Assembly (NCBI GenBank): GCA_963677325.2
Contig: CAXXGM010000006.1
Coordinates: 62,001-126,000 of the forward strand
Source: G963677325 sp963677325
Lineage (GTDB): Bacteria > Bacteroidota > Bacteroidia > Bacteroidales > Prolixibacteraceae
Direction: 5' to 3'
DNA length: 64,000 nt
Below, piece by piece: positions 9,196-19,220 of the stretch. The notes under the pieces were generated by a model, which did not search any database, was not told the origin of the DNA, and was given only the letters and a program-made list of their open reading frames with translations. Each line of letters begins with the position of its first letter. Position 1 is the first letter of the stretch. The translations under genes were made by a program, and so were the position numbers.

Positions 9196-9280
9196 TGCCC
9201 AGAACAAGACTCGAACTTGCACACCGTAAACCGGCACCAGCCCCTCAAGCTGGCGTGTCTACCAATTTCACCATCTGGGC
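9196..9280 (-). tRNA. tRNA-Leu(GAG)
   Basis: The minus strand folds as a class II tRNA. The acceptor stem GCCCAGA pairs with TCTGGGC and is followed by discriminator A. The anticodon stem CCAGC/GCTGG encloses loop TTGAGGG, giving anticodon GAG. There is a long variable arm, and the T-arm contains GTTCGAGTC. The 84-85 nt length fits tRNA-Leu. No CCA is encoded, so it must be added enzymatically. The tRNA is followed by its own terminator. Confidence 0.95.
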
Positions 9281-9356
9281 TTGATTTGCGGATACAAAAA
9301 TATAAAAAAACAGCAATTGAAGAATAGGGAATGGCGCGGAAATAAAAAAATTTAAA

Positions 9357-9710
9357 TTATCTCTCATACCTGTACTCGTATTGGACGTTTTCAATCTTCC
9401 CGTTTCCACCGATTAAAAATTTAAAAGTCTCTACCTTAGTTGCTTGAGGACTATCAAAGCGATCATATTGGAAATGGCCCGTATTAATTGGAGCTTTTTT
9501 CAACATTGTCTTTTTCTCATAAACATCGACTTTCTTTCCCTTCCCAATTTGATACGCCATGGCAGGTTTTCCCATTTTCCCAATCAAGAATTCCTCATTT
9601 TTCCCCTCATATGTTTTATTTAATTTATTCTGGACGGAGCAACCGGTCACATTTACAAATACCAAAAGCATGAAAATTTTAATAATGATATTTAAGAAAT
9701 TCCATTTCAT
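9357..9710 (-). CDS. Small lipoprotein of unknown function
   Basis: This 117-residue protein has a hydrophobic N-terminal signal (IIIKIFMLLVFVNV) ending in the lipobox VTGC near residue 24, so it should be lipid-anchored in the outer membrane or face the periplasm. The mature part is short, charged and beta-prone (YQIGKGKKVDVYE, KFLIGGNGKIENVQYEYRYER), with no motif I recognise. The pattern 'lipobox then GKMGKPAMAYQ..G' loosely recalls BamE/SmpA-like lipoproteins, which is speculation. It lies about 40 bp after the stop of the TPR protein on the same strand and may share its transcript. Confidence 0.75.
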   Translation of the reverse strand: MKWNFLNIIIKIFMLLVFVNVTGCSVQNKLNKTYEGKNEEFLIGKMGKPAMAYQIGKGKKVDVYEKKTMLKKAPINTGHFQYDRFDSPQATKVETFKFLIGGNGKIENVQYEYRYER

Positions 9711-9753
9711 TTATTACTTCTTTAATGCGTACAAAAAATTTAAGTGTGGAAAG

Positions 9754-12700
9754 TTAGTTGTAATTATTTAATTTCTTCAATTCTTCTTTGGAGTATGCCT
9801 CTTCCGGTTTAAGTATTGCAGCTTTTTGATAATAATAGCGAGCCAATGAAATATTTTTTTGCTGAACGGCATCTTTTGCTTTTTTCAGGAAGTCTGTGTA
9901 CTGGGAGTTGATCCTTTTCTCTTCTGAACCTGAAACAATATCCTCAATCACCTTCAATCTCGAAAGACTATATTCATCCTGACTGATCTCATTGGTTTTA
10001 TTATAATAAAACCGTGCAATGGAATATTCCTTCTTATTAAAAGCTTCGTCTGCTTTTTCTTTGTTTTCTTTTAATAACTGTTTTTCTGAAAGTGTTAATT
10101 TTTCGGATAAAATCTGGTCGATTTCTTTAAGCTTTTCTTGCGGGAAAGTCTCCCATGATAACAATCCAAGTGAACTTCGGTAATAGAATCGGGCTGAGAC
10201 ATAATTTTTGATTTTAAATGCTTCATTACCTTTTAAAATTAAATTCTGAAACTCTTTTAACTTTTCTGAGGTTATATTGGCATCACTCATTTTGTCACAA
10301 GATTCAATTTTTGTAATGGAGTATTGGTCTTCCGGTTTAGCATTTAAGGCCTGGACATAATAAAAACGAGCAACCGCCCACTGTGATTTTTTGTAATTAT
10401 CATCACCTTTTTCAATGTTTAACTGATAGGATTCATTTCCCTTATTTATTTTGGAGGCCTCTAATGCTTGATTCCTTTTTACCAATAATTCTTCGGCAGA
10501 ACTTAATTTAATACGGGTTCCATTATCAGAGGGTTTGATCAGCAAGGCTCCTTTGTAGCCGGAAATAGCCTCCGGATACATCTGTCTGGAAACATTCTCA
10601 TCGCCCAAAGCAACCAACCTTTTAAACTCTTCTTCTGCCCTGGCTTTCTCTGTATTTAAATTTGCAAACAGCCCTTCTGCAGATGAAAGCTTTTGTCTGG
10701 CAATCGCATCATCCGGTTTCAGTAATAAGGCATTTTTATAATCAGTTATGCCTTCCTGGTACTTCTGACCGGATACATTTTTATCCCCGCTTGCCATAAG
10801 TCTTTTAAAATCCTCTTCAAGTTTGGCTTTCTTCAAATGATCCTGCGCCAGTAACTTCTCTGCCGTCGCAAGTTTATCCATGCACGCCGGATCAGAGGGT
10901 CTGATCTGCAAGGCTCCTTTGTAGCCGGAAATAGCCTCAGGATACATCTGTCTGGAAACATTCTCATCACCCAAAGCAACCAACCTTTTAAACTCTTCTT
11001 CTGCCCTGGCTTTCTCTGTATTTAAATTTGCAAGCAGCCCTTCTGCAGATGAAAGCTTTTGTCTGGCGATCGCATCATCCGGTTTCAGTAATAAGGCATT
11101 TTTATAATCATTTATGCCTTCCTGGTACTTCTGACCAGATACATTTTTATCTCCGCTTGCCATAAGTCTTTTAAAATCCTCTTCAAGTTTGGCTTTCTTC
11201 AAATGATCCTGCGCCAGTAACTTCTCTGCCGTCGCGAGTTTATCCGTGCATGCCGGATCAGAGGGTTTGATCTGCAAGGCTCCTTTGTAGCCGGAAATAG
11301 CCTCCGGATACATCTGTCTGGAAACATTCTCATCACCAAAAGCGACCAACCTTTTAAACTCTTCTTCTGCCCTGGCTTTCTCTGTATTTAAATTTGCAAG
11401 CAGCCCTTCTGCTGATGAAAGCTTTTGTCTGGCGATCGAATCATCAGGCTTCAGTAATAAGGCATTTTTATAATCATTTATGCCTTCCTGGTACTTCTGA
11501 CCAGATACATTTTTATCTCCGCTTGCCATAAGTCTTTTAAAATCCTCTTCAAGTTTGGCTTTCTTCAGATGATCCTGCGCCAGTAACTTCTCTGCCGTCG
11601 CGAGTTTATCCATGCACGCCGGATCAGAAGGTTTGATCTGCAAGGCTCCTTTGTAGCCGGAAATAGCCTCAGGATACATCTGTCTGGAAACATTCTCATC
11701 ACCTATAGCAACCAACCTTTTAAACTCTTCTTCTGTCCTGGCTTTCTCTGCATTCAAATTTGCAAGCAGCCCTTCTGCTGATGAAAGCTTTTGTCTGGCG
11801 ATTGCATCATCCGGTTTCAGTATTATGGCATTTTTAAAATCAGTTATGCCTTCCTGGTACTTCTGACCAGATACATTTTTATCTCCGCTTGCCATAAGTC
11901 TTTTAAAATCCTCTTCAAGTTTGGCTTTCTTCAAATGATCCTGCGCCAGTAACTTCTCTGCCGTCGCGAGTTTATCCATGCACGCCGGATCAGAAGGTTT
12001 GATCTGCAAGGCTCCTTTGTAGCCGGAAATAGCCTCAGGATACATCTGTCTGGAAACATTCTCATCACCTAAAGCAACCAACCTTTTAAACTCTTCTTCT
12101 GTTTCTGTTTTTTTCCTGATCTCATTTGCCAATAATTGTTCAGCTTCCGCCAACTTAGCTGTTGCGTTGACTTCGCCTGGCTTAATTTTCAGAGCATCTT
12201 TAAAATTTAATATTGCACCCTGATAGTTCTTATTTTCAACATTTGCATTTCCCAATGCCATATGCCGATTAAACTCTGCCAGAGTTTTTAAATCTTCAAG
12301 TGCATTCTTCAGATCAATGGTTAAGTCTTTAAGTTTTTCTTTCACAAATTTATCATTGGGCTTCAATTTGCTTGCCTCCAAATATTTCCCATAGGCAGAC
12401 TTAAGATCATTGTTTTTTTCAAATTCCAATGCAGATGCAAGTATTTTATTAAAACTATCATCTCCTGAACTTCTTAAAGCAGTTTCGATCTCGTCTTTAA
12501 TATCTTTATCATTTAAATAATTCTCTGAATCAAAATTATCCAGTCCTCCTTTAGGAGAATAGGAGATCTTCCCTATTGTTTTTCCTTCAAAGCTCAATGA
12601 AGTATCCGGTACTTTTTGAAAAAGGTTTACAACGATATAAAAAGGAGGAAAAATACTATCCTTCTGCCACACATTGGAGGGGATAACAGTAGAAATCAGA

Positions 12701-12981
12701 ATGTCCTTTGTATAATATCCATCCTTCGAAACCGAGAGTTTGTACTCTGTCTGATAATTCAGTTCCAGATCAAACTTACCTGCAGAGGCCACAGCTATAT
12801 TCTTCTCTAACGAATTGGATTGCAGATTAATTAAATTTACTATTGTGCCTGAGGGATCACCCTTTTCAATTTTAACTCTCCCGGGTATTTGGAAAAATCT
12901 GGATTTCTTTTGTCCTGAAACTTCCAGAAAGGAAAGAAGCATCAGGAAACAGAACAGAACATTAAAAATACGCGATACCAT
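9754..12981 (-). CDS. Exported TPR-like repeat protein with tandem duplicated modules
   Basis: A signal peptide (MVSRIFNVLFCFLMLLSFLEVSG) directs export. I chose the ATG at 12981 because it opens the signal sequence; an in-frame ATG at 13017 would add 12 residues. After a ~140-residue beta-rich N-terminal domain, the protein consists of helical TPR-like units of about 55-65 residues. The middle contains alternating units (GDENVSRQMYPEAISGYKGAL and GDKNVSGQKYQEGI) in a 122-residue super-repeat present about 4.5 times. The C-terminal units diverge (ARFYY motifs). TPR proteins scaffold envelope complexes; a specific partner is unknown. It follows the amino-acid permease on the same strand. Confidence 0.85.
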   Translation of the reverse strand: MVSRIFNVLFCFLMLLSFLEVSGQKKSRFFQIPGRVKIEKGDPSGTIVNLINLQSNSLEKNIAVASAGKFDLELNYQTEYKLSVSKDGYYTKDILISTVIPSNVWQKDSIFPPFYIVVNLFQKVPDTSLSFEGKTIGKISYSPKGGLDNFDSENYLNDKDIKDEIETALRSSGDDSFNKILASALEFEKNNDLKSAYGKYLEASKLKPNDKFVKEKLKDLTIDLKNALEDLKTLAEFNRHMALGNANVENKNYQGAILNFKDALKIKPGEVNATAKLAEAEQLLANEIRKKTETEEEFKRLVALGDENVSRQMYPEAISGYKGALQIKPSDPACMDKLATAEKLLAQDHLKKAKLEEDFKRLMASGDKNVSGQKYQEGITDFKNAIILKPDDAIARQKLSSAEGLLANLNAEKARTEEEFKRLVAIGDENVSRQMYPEAISGYKGALQIKPSDPACMDKLATAEKLLAQDHLKKAKLEEDFKRLMASGDKNVSGQKYQEGINDYKNALLLKPDDSIARQKLSSAEGLLANLNTEKARAEEEFKRLVAFGDENVSRQMYPEAISGYKGALQIKPSDPACTDKLATAEKLLAQDHLKKAKLEEDFKRLMASGDKNVSGQKYQEGINDYKNALLLKPDDAIARQKLSSAEGLLANLNTEKARAEEEFKRLVALGDENVSRQMYPEAISGYKGALQIRPSDPACMDKLATAEKLLAQDHLKKAKLEEDFKRLMASGDKNVSGQKYQEGITDYKNALLLKPDDAIARQKLSSAEGLFANLNTEKARAEEEFKRLVALGDENVSRQMYPEAISGYKGALLIKPSDNGTRIKLSSAEELLVKRNQALEASKINKGNESYQLNIEKGDDNYKKSQWAVARFYYVQALNAKPEDQYSITKIESCDKMSDANITSEKLKEFQNLILKGNEAFKIKNYVSARFYYRSSLGLLSWETFPQEKLKEIDQILSEKLTLSEKQLLKENKEKADEAFNKKEYSIARFYYNKTNEISQDEYSLSRLKVIEDIVSGSEEKRINSQYTDFLKKAKDAVQQKNISLARYYYQKAAILKPEEAYSKEELKKLNNYN
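10470..12110 (-). repeat. 366-bp tandem DNA repeats inside the TPR gene
   Basis: The same landmark (ATCAGAGGGT and variants) recurs at 10525, 10891, 11257, 11623 and 11989, exactly 366 bp apart, with only scattered substitutions between units. 366 bp equals 122 codons, so copy-number change by recombination would keep the frame. The high DNA identity implies recent amplification or ongoing homogenisation. Confidence 0.92.
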
Positions 12982-13037
12982 GATTATTAAAGGGATATAA
13001 TTTATTCTTTCAAACAAGATACAATTAATATTAAAAA

Positions 13038-14756
13038 CTACAAAATATCAGGAAACTCCTTAATCTTTAGTTTGCTCTTCTTATAACTGTAGCTAAAATA
13101 AATAATTAATCCGACTAAAAGCCAGATTCCAAATCTCAGCCAATTTGTAATACCAAGTTCAGTCATTAGATAGAAGTTAATAATAAGTCCAAGAACCGGA
13201 ATTAATGACCATTCTTTAATAACCGCATAGATACTGACAATCAAAGAACAAACAAGAAAGATCAGAAACATAATTGAACGGCTGGTGTTGATACCCGAAA
13301 AGTAAAAATAAGACGCATTGTTTGAAAAGTAAATAAATACACCGGCAAACCATAAAGGGATAAGAAAAATCCTGCTATTAAGATAAGGAACCACAAAACC
13401 TTTACCGTTTTTTTCTTTTTTCCCGTGAGGATTTAAACTCAATATTCCCCCGGAAACAAGTATAAAAGCAAATAGGGTTCCGATACTGGTCAGGTCTATC
13501 ACTTCAGTCAAATTCAGGAATAAAGCCGGAATTGCCACGAATAAACCAGTGATGATCGTTGAAAAAGAGGGAGTACGGTATTTAGGATGAATTTTGCTGA
13601 AAATCCTGGGTAATAATCCATCCCGGCTCATGCTCATCCAGATTCGTGGTTGTCCAATTTGAAAAACCAACAAGACACTTGCCATCGCAATTACAGCGCC
13701 CAAGGCAATGACTCCTGATAAATAATCAAGATGAATCCTCGAGAAAACAAATGCCAGAGGATCCGAAACTCCCAGTTCATTATAGTTAACCATACCGGTT
13801 AACACCAGGCTCAAAGCGACATACAAAACCGTGGTAATGAGAAGCGCCAGAAACATGGATAAAGGAATATCCCGTCCCGGATTTTTACATTCTTCCGCTG
13901 TGGTGGAAATGGCATCGAATCCAATATAGGCGAAGAAAACTCCCGATATACCTTTAAGCACCCCGGCCAGACCTTTAGGGGCAAATGGATGCCAGTTTTC
14001 GGGTTGTACATAAAAAGCTCCTGCCGAGATAACCAGAAGTAAGATGATCACCTTTAACAAAACCATTATATTATTGGCCAATTTAGATTCGCGGATTCCG
14101 ATGTAACAGATCCAGGTAATTAAAACGACAATCCCAAGGGCCGGTATATCAGCAATCAGCCTCACATTAAAAATTTCAGGTGCAGTAATCCAGGCATTAT
14201 AGGCTGATTGAAGCTCCAGATTCAGATCATTAAAATTTACTCCATGCTGCAATTCCTGTGTAACTTCCTTAAATCCTCTGGCCGCGGAAAGAAAATCAGT
14301 ACCTAAATAAGAGGGTATTTCCCATCCAAATCCATGCAATAGTCCGGTAAAGTAACCTGACCAGGAGATAGCGACTGCAATATTACCAATTGCATATTCC
14401 ATGATCAGATCCCATCCAATAATCCAGGCGATCAGTTCACCGAAGCTGGCGTACGCATAAGTGTAGGCACTGCCGCTTAATGGAAGAGAGGAGGCAAATT
14501 CAGCGTAACACATTCCGGATAGACCGCAGGCAAAGGCTGTAAAGACAAACAGCAGGGATACAGCCGGTCCTCCGTTTACCGCCGCTGTTCCAATGGTACT
14601 AAATATCCCCGCCCCTACTATAGCCGCAATTCCAAAAGCAGTAAGATCCAGAACTCTCAGATTGCGTTTCATTCCCTGTGAACTTTCTCTGAGAGAATCT
14701 GCTTCCTCCAGGATTGAATGGATTGACTTTCTGCGAAATAAATCAGCTATTCTCAA
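13038..14756 (-). CDS. APC-superfamily amino acid permease
   Basis: This 572-residue integral membrane protein has about 12-14 hydrophobic segments. The first carries the APC helix-1 motif (DLTAFGIAAIVGAGIFSTIG) with the unwound GAGIF substrate site. Helix 2-3 (CYAEFASSLPLSGSAYTYAYASFGE) and helix 6 (GVFFAYIGFDAISTTAEECKNPGRDIP) match the cationic-amino-acid/YfnA branch. A ~55-residue loop at ~150-205 is longer than usual. It imports amino acids across the inner membrane by proton symport or exchange; substrate is not determinable. It lies 23 bp after the TolC-like gene's stop, on the same strand as the RND operon. Confidence 0.9.
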   Translation of the reverse strand: MRIADLFRRKSIHSILEEADSLRESSQGMKRNLRVLDLTAFGIAAIVGAGIFSTIGTAAVNGGPAVSLLFVFTAFACGLSGMCYAEFASSLPLSGSAYTYAYASFGELIAWIIGWDLIMEYAIGNIAVAISWSGYFTGLLHGFGWEIPSYLGTDFLSAARGFKEVTQELQHGVNFNDLNLELQSAYNAWITAPEIFNVRLIADIPALGIVVLITWICYIGIRESKLANNIMVLLKVIILLLVISAGAFYVQPENWHPFAPKGLAGVLKGISGVFFAYIGFDAISTTAEECKNPGRDIPLSMFLALLITTVLYVALSLVLTGMVNYNELGVSDPLAFVFSRIHLDYLSGVIALGAVIAMASVLLVFQIGQPRIWMSMSRDGLLPRIFSKIHPKYRTPSFSTIITGLFVAIPALFLNLTEVIDLTSIGTLFAFILVSGGILSLNPHGKKEKNGKGFVVPYLNSRIFLIPLWFAGVFIYFSNNASYFYFSGINTSRSIMFLIFLVCSLIVSIYAVIKEWSLIPVLGLIINFYLMTELGITNWLRFGIWLLVGLIIYFSYSYKKSKLKIKEFPDIL

Positions 14757-14779
14757 GACTTAAAATTAAGAAATGAATC

Positions 14780-16099
14780 CTATTTTTCTTTAAACAGTTG
14801 ACCACTTAACCTCAGCAATTCGGTTTCCAGTTGTTTAGCCTGAAACTGGGCCAGAAGAAGACTATTTTCAGACTGCAATTGATTTAACTGGATTTGTCTC
14901 AAATCAATATCGCTTAATTCTCCAAGTCTGTACTTCTCAAATGCCACATACGTATTTCTTTGGGTTATTTTCAGGTCCTCTTTCTCAAAATTGATGAGCT
15001 TAAGGTTATTCATGTATTCGTTATAAAGCTGATAAATCATTGTTTCCATTTCTTTTGTAGTTTGATTCAGCTGATATTTACTGTTTTCAGACTGAATAAA
15101 AGCATTCGCGGAATTCCTTTGCCGGTTGAATCCATCAAAAATAGAATAGGAAAGATTTAAGCCCACGACAGGGCCGTAATTTTTAGTCATATTGGTCTGC
15201 CCGTAATCGTATTTATTTCGGACAAAATTATAATCTGTAAAGAAATTAACCTGAGGATACCTGGGACTATGGGTCAGCCGGTAATTCATTTTCGAAATTT
15301 CAACACTTTTTTTGGATATCTCTATCTGAGAATTATTCAATGAAAGCTTCTTTACCAAATCATCGTAATCAAGGACTTGTTTAAATATGATTGAATCATG
15401 TACTTCATAATCATCCCGGGGATCAGTAATCATCAAGAGATTAAGGTCCGCTTTAGCATTTTTTAATACTGCCTGTTGCCTGAGAAAAGCAGCACTATCG
15501 GCATTTAAATCGGTAACGGATTGTAAATAGGCCAGCTCGGAAGACAATCCAATCTGAAACTTCTTCATGGTCAGTTCTTTTCGCCTCAAAGAAAAATTAA
15601 TCGCATCCTGTAGAACTTTTAGTCGGTTTTTATTTTGAACAATGGCATAATAGGAAACTACAATTTCAGATAAAACATTTTCAATAGAAGCCCTCATCGA
15701 AGTTTCCCCTAATTTTGACAGCGCCTCCAGCTTTTCTTTTTGAATAAACATTCCAAACCCGTCAAAAAGAGTCCAGTTTAATGACAGCCCAAGATTTACT
15801 GTATTTGAGTAGGCTTTATTGTTTGATGATATTACTCCGGCCTGATCCTCAGTCTTATTGGACAGATAGGATTTATTTACTGCACCGGAGGCATCCAATT
15901 GAGGAAGGAACCCGGCATTTCCAAGTGTGTTATTGTTTTGGGCTATTTCATTCTCATTGGCAGAGATCAGAATGGAAAAGTTATTTTTCAGACCTAATGA
16001 AACAGCATCTTCAATTTTTAAATCCTTCAATTGGGCCTTCACCGGGAAGTTCCAAAACAATAACAGAAAAAGAGGAAGATTTCTTAAAATATATTTCAT
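14780..16099 (-). CDS. TolC-family outer-membrane efflux protein of the RND system
   Basis: This 439-residue protein has a signal peptide (LRNLPLFLLLFWNFPVKAQ) and the duplicated OEP repeat. The first starts at LKIEDAVSLGLKNNFSI (~25) and the second at DDLVKKLSLNNSQIEISKKS (~245), with long amphipathic helices typical of the trans-periplasmic channel. Homotrimers form the outer-membrane exit duct of tripartite pumps. It follows the RND pump gene by 36 bp, giving the order adaptor, pump, outer-membrane factor, so the three probably form one complex. Confidence 0.9.
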   Translation of the reverse strand: MKYILRNLPLFLLLFWNFPVKAQLKDLKIEDAVSLGLKNNFSILISANENEIAQNNNTLGNAGFLPQLDASGAVNKSYLSNKTEDQAGVISSNNKAYSNTVNLGLSLNWTLFDGFGMFIQKEKLEALSKLGETSMRASIENVLSEIVVSYYAIVQNKNRLKVLQDAINFSLRRKELTMKKFQIGLSSELAYLQSVTDLNADSAAFLRQQAVLKNAKADLNLLMITDPRDDYEVHDSIIFKQVLDYDDLVKKLSLNNSQIEISKKSVEISKMNYRLTHSPRYPQVNFFTDYNFVRNKYDYGQTNMTKNYGPVVGLNLSYSIFDGFNRQRNSANAFIQSENSKYQLNQTTKEMETMIYQLYNEYMNNLKLINFEKEDLKITQRNTYVAFEKYRLGELSDIDLRQIQLNQLQSENSLLLAQFQAKQLETELLRLSGQLFKEK

Positions 16100-16135
16100 A
16101 GGATGCTTGGATAATATTACTTGAGTTATTATGGT

Positions 16136-19100
16136 TTATTTAGTTTCCAGGTACTGCTTTTCATCTTTGTCTTCTTCGCGTTTGGAGCTGGAAATAAAGC
16201 TATATAAAGCCGGGATAACATAAAGAGTTAGTACAAGAGAGAATAATAACCCTCCGATAATTGTTATTCCCATCGGGACGCGGCTCTTGGCTGCAGCACC
16301 CAAAGCAAGGGCAATCGGCAATGCCCCGAGCGCCGTTGCAAGACTTGTCATCAAGATGGGCCTTAACCTCAATGTAGCCCCTTCAATAACCGCCTCATTC
16401 AGGGAAAGTCCCGCTTCTTTTCTCTGATTGGCAAATTCAACAATCAAAATACCGTTCTTGGTCACAATTCCAATTAACACAATGATACCAATCTCACTGA
16501 AAATATTCAGGGTATGGCCAAACAGATATAGCGACAACAACGCTCCGGCTATCGCGAGAGGAACAGTGAGCATCACGATCAACGGATCACGGTAACTTTC
16601 AAACTGCGCAGCCAAAACCAGATAAATCAGAATCAGGGTAAAAATAAGAGCATATAACAAACTGCTTGTACTTTCTTCAAAATCTCTGGAAGTCCCGGCC
16701 AATGTCGTGGAGAAATTCTCCCCGAGTGTTTCCTTCCCGATTTTTCGCATCTCGGCAATCCCCTCACCCAAAGTCACCCCTGTAGCTGGTTGAGCAGAAA
16801 CCGTTGCTGAAACATAGCGGTTAAAACGATATATCTGAGGTGGATTACTTTGATTGGAAACATCCAAAAGATTATCCAGCTGAATTAATTCATCTTTGTT
16901 ATTCCTTATATAGATTGAAGAAAGATCATGAGGATCATTTCGATTGACTCGTGTGGCCTCGCCGATTACCTGATATTGTTTGTCCCTGAAGATGAAATAA
17001 CCATAGCGCTGCTGACTGAAATAAAGTGACAGGTTCTCTGCTATATCACGCACTGAAACTCCCATCGCTTTGGCCCGGTCACGATTAATGCCGACACGCA
17101 ATTCCGGTTTATTGAATTTTAAGTCCACATCAACAACCTGGAAAGCTCTGTCCTCGTTGGCCTTGTCAAGGAACTTTGGCAATACTTCCTTTAAAGACTG
17201 AAAATCAGGGGCCAAAATAACGAACTGCACCGGCAAACCCGCACCTCTTCTCGTAGTGGCTATGGTTTGTTCCTGTGATGAATAGGCCCGCGCAAAATTC
17301 AACTTTCTAAGATAATTGTTAACGTAATCTGATATTTGCTGCTGGCTTCTTTGCCTTTCATTTGGCGGAACAAATTCTAACCGCGCGAATCCGGTATTCA
17401 CCCCTCCACGACTTCCAGAAGCAGTTATCGTCATAATTGATCTTTTTTCAGGAAGTGTATCCAAAAAAGCGGCTATTTCTGATACGTACTGATCCATGGC
17501 CTCATAGGCTGTACCTTCCGGTGAAGTCATCGTTACAGTCATACGGCTCTTATCTTCCATGGGCGCCAATTCGGAAGGAATTTTAGAGCCAACCAGGAAT
17601 ATAATCACCAATGAAACAGCCATGATCAGAAAAGCAATCCATCTTCTTTTTATGAAGCTCCTTAATGAATGATTATAACCGCTGATCATCTTTTCGAACA
17701 TTCTTTCACTCCAGAGATAAAATTTGCTTTCCGAGTTTGATTTCTTTAACATCCTGGAACACATCATCGGTGTGAGGGTAAGCGAAACAAAGGCTGATAT
17801 AATGACTGAACCGGCCACTGTAACGGCGAATTCCCTGAAAAGCCTTCCAGTAAGTCCACCAAGGAAAATGATGGGCAAAAAGACAGCAGCCAATGTTATG
17901 GTGGTAGAGATAATGGCAAAAATGATTTCTTCCGATCCTTTGTGCCCTGCCACAATGGGCTTTTCACCCTGTTCAATTTTTTTATAAATGTTTTCAAGAA
18001 CCACGATCGCATCATCTACGACAAGGCCTGTGGCCAGTACGACTCCGAGCAAGGTCAACAGATTTATCGTAAATCCGGAAATGTACATGATGAAGAAGGT
18101 ACCGATTAAGGAAATCGGGATGGCCAGAACAGGTATGAGCGTTGTTCTCCAATGACGCAGAAATACAAATATAACCAGGACTACCAGGGCAAAAGAAAAA
18201 TAGATCGTTTCCTCAACTTCTTTAATTGCCTTACGAATGTTGATGGTGTTATCACTTAAAACATTCAGATTTATATCGGCCGGAATTTCTTTTTTCAACT
18301 GATCAAGCCTCTTATAAAACTCGTCAGCTATGGCAATATGATTGGATCCGGGTTGAGGTTGAATGGCTACGGCAATTTGTTGAATACCACCATTCCCGCT
18401 CATTTTGGTCCTAAGATTTTCAGCGCTGAGTACTGCTCTGCCAATATCTTTTAATCTGACAACAGCCCCGTTTTCTTCCTTTATCAACAAGTTATTGAAA
18501 TCCTCTTCAGTGGTCAATCTTCCCAAAGTCCGGATGGTCAACTCCCTTTCATAACCTTCAATTCTCCCGGAAGGTAATTCCACATTTTCGCGAAGCAAGG
18601 CCTCCTTTACATCGGTTGGTGAAATCTGAAATGCTGTCAACCGGGCCGGATCAAGCTGAAGTCTCATGGCATATTTCTTCTCTCCATAAATGCTGATACT
18701 ACTGACTCCCGGGATCGTCTGCAGCCTTTCTTTAAAAACATTGATCCCGTATTCTGTCAATTCGATCAGACTTCGGGTATCACTCTGAATGGCGAGAGTA
18801 ATGATAGCATCGGCGTCGGCATCGGTCTTGGTCACGGTAGGGGGATCACAATCCTTGGGCAGAAGACGTATGGCACGGGAAACACGGTCACGGACATCGT
18901 TGGCCGCTGCTTCCATGTCTTCATCAATATTGAATTCTACCGTGATTCTGCTGTTACCATCGCTGCTGGAAGAGGTAAGGGTCCGTATCCCTGCGATACC
19001 GTTGATGGATTCTTCAAGCGGTTCCGTGATTTGGGTAGAAATGACATCTGCGTTTGCACCTACATACGAAGTAGAGACTGTGATGATCGGAGGATCAACA

Positions 19101-19216
19101 CTTGGAAATTCCCTCAATCCGATCAGATTGAAACCGACCACACCAAAAAGAATGATCACAATTGATAGAACTGATGAAAAAACAGGCCTTTTAATGCTTA
19201 TGGAGGCTATGTTCAT
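16136..19216 (-). CDS. RND multidrug efflux transporter (HAE1/AcrB type)
   Basis: At 1026 residues it has the full length of AcrB-type pumps, with 12 TM helices in two halves separated by two large periplasmic domains. Hallmarks seen are the N-terminal SIKRPVFSSVLSIVII, the LREFPSVDPPIITVST porter start, the proton-relay aspartates in GLVVDDAIVVLENI (~400) and the helix-10 lysine in GIVTKNGILIVEFANQ. It exports amphiphilic compounds from the inner membrane or periplasm using the proton gradient. The gene begins 4 bp after the adaptor's stop. Substrate cannot be predicted. Confidence 0.95.
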   Translation of the reverse strand: MNIASISIKRPVFSSVLSIVIILFGVVGFNLIGLREFPSVDPPIITVSTSYVGANADVISTQITEPLEESINGIAGIRTLTSSSSDGNSRITVEFNIDEDMEAAANDVRDRVSRAIRLLPKDCDPPTVTKTDADADAIITLAIQSDTRSLIELTEYGINVFKERLQTIPGVSSISIYGEKKYAMRLQLDPARLTAFQISPTDVKEALLRENVELPSGRIEGYERELTIRTLGRLTTEEDFNNLLIKEENGAVVRLKDIGRAVLSAENLRTKMSGNGGIQQIAVAIQPQPGSNHIAIADEFYKRLDQLKKEIPADINLNVLSDNTINIRKAIKEVEETIYFSFALVVLVIFVFLRHWRTTLIPVLAIPISLIGTFFIMYISGFTINLLTLLGVVLATGLVVDDAIVVLENIYKKIEQGEKPIVAGHKGSEEIIFAIISTTITLAAVFLPIIFLGGLTGRLFREFAVTVAGSVIISAFVSLTLTPMMCSRMLKKSNSESKFYLWSERMFEKMISGYNHSLRSFIKRRWIAFLIMAVSLVIIFLVGSKIPSELAPMEDKSRMTVTMTSPEGTAYEAMDQYVSEIAAFLDTLPEKRSIMTITASGSRGGVNTGFARLEFVPPNERQRSQQQISDYVNNYLRKLNFARAYSSQEQTIATTRRGAGLPVQFVILAPDFQSLKEVLPKFLDKANEDRAFQVVDVDLKFNKPELRVGINRDRAKAMGVSVRDIAENLSLYFSQQRYGYFIFRDKQYQVIGEATRVNRNDPHDLSSIYIRNNKDELIQLDNLLDVSNQSNPPQIYRFNRYVSATVSAQPATGVTLGEGIAEMRKIGKETLGENFSTTLAGTSRDFEESTSSLLYALIFTLILIYLVLAAQFESYRDPLIVMLTVPLAIAGALLSLYLFGHTLNIFSEIGIIVLIGIVTKNGILIVEFANQRKEAGLSLNEAVIEGATLRLRPILMTSLATALGALPIALALGAAAKSRVPMGITIIGGLLFSLVLTLYVIPALYSFISSSKREEDKDEKQYLETK

Positions 19217-19220
19217 CTGA

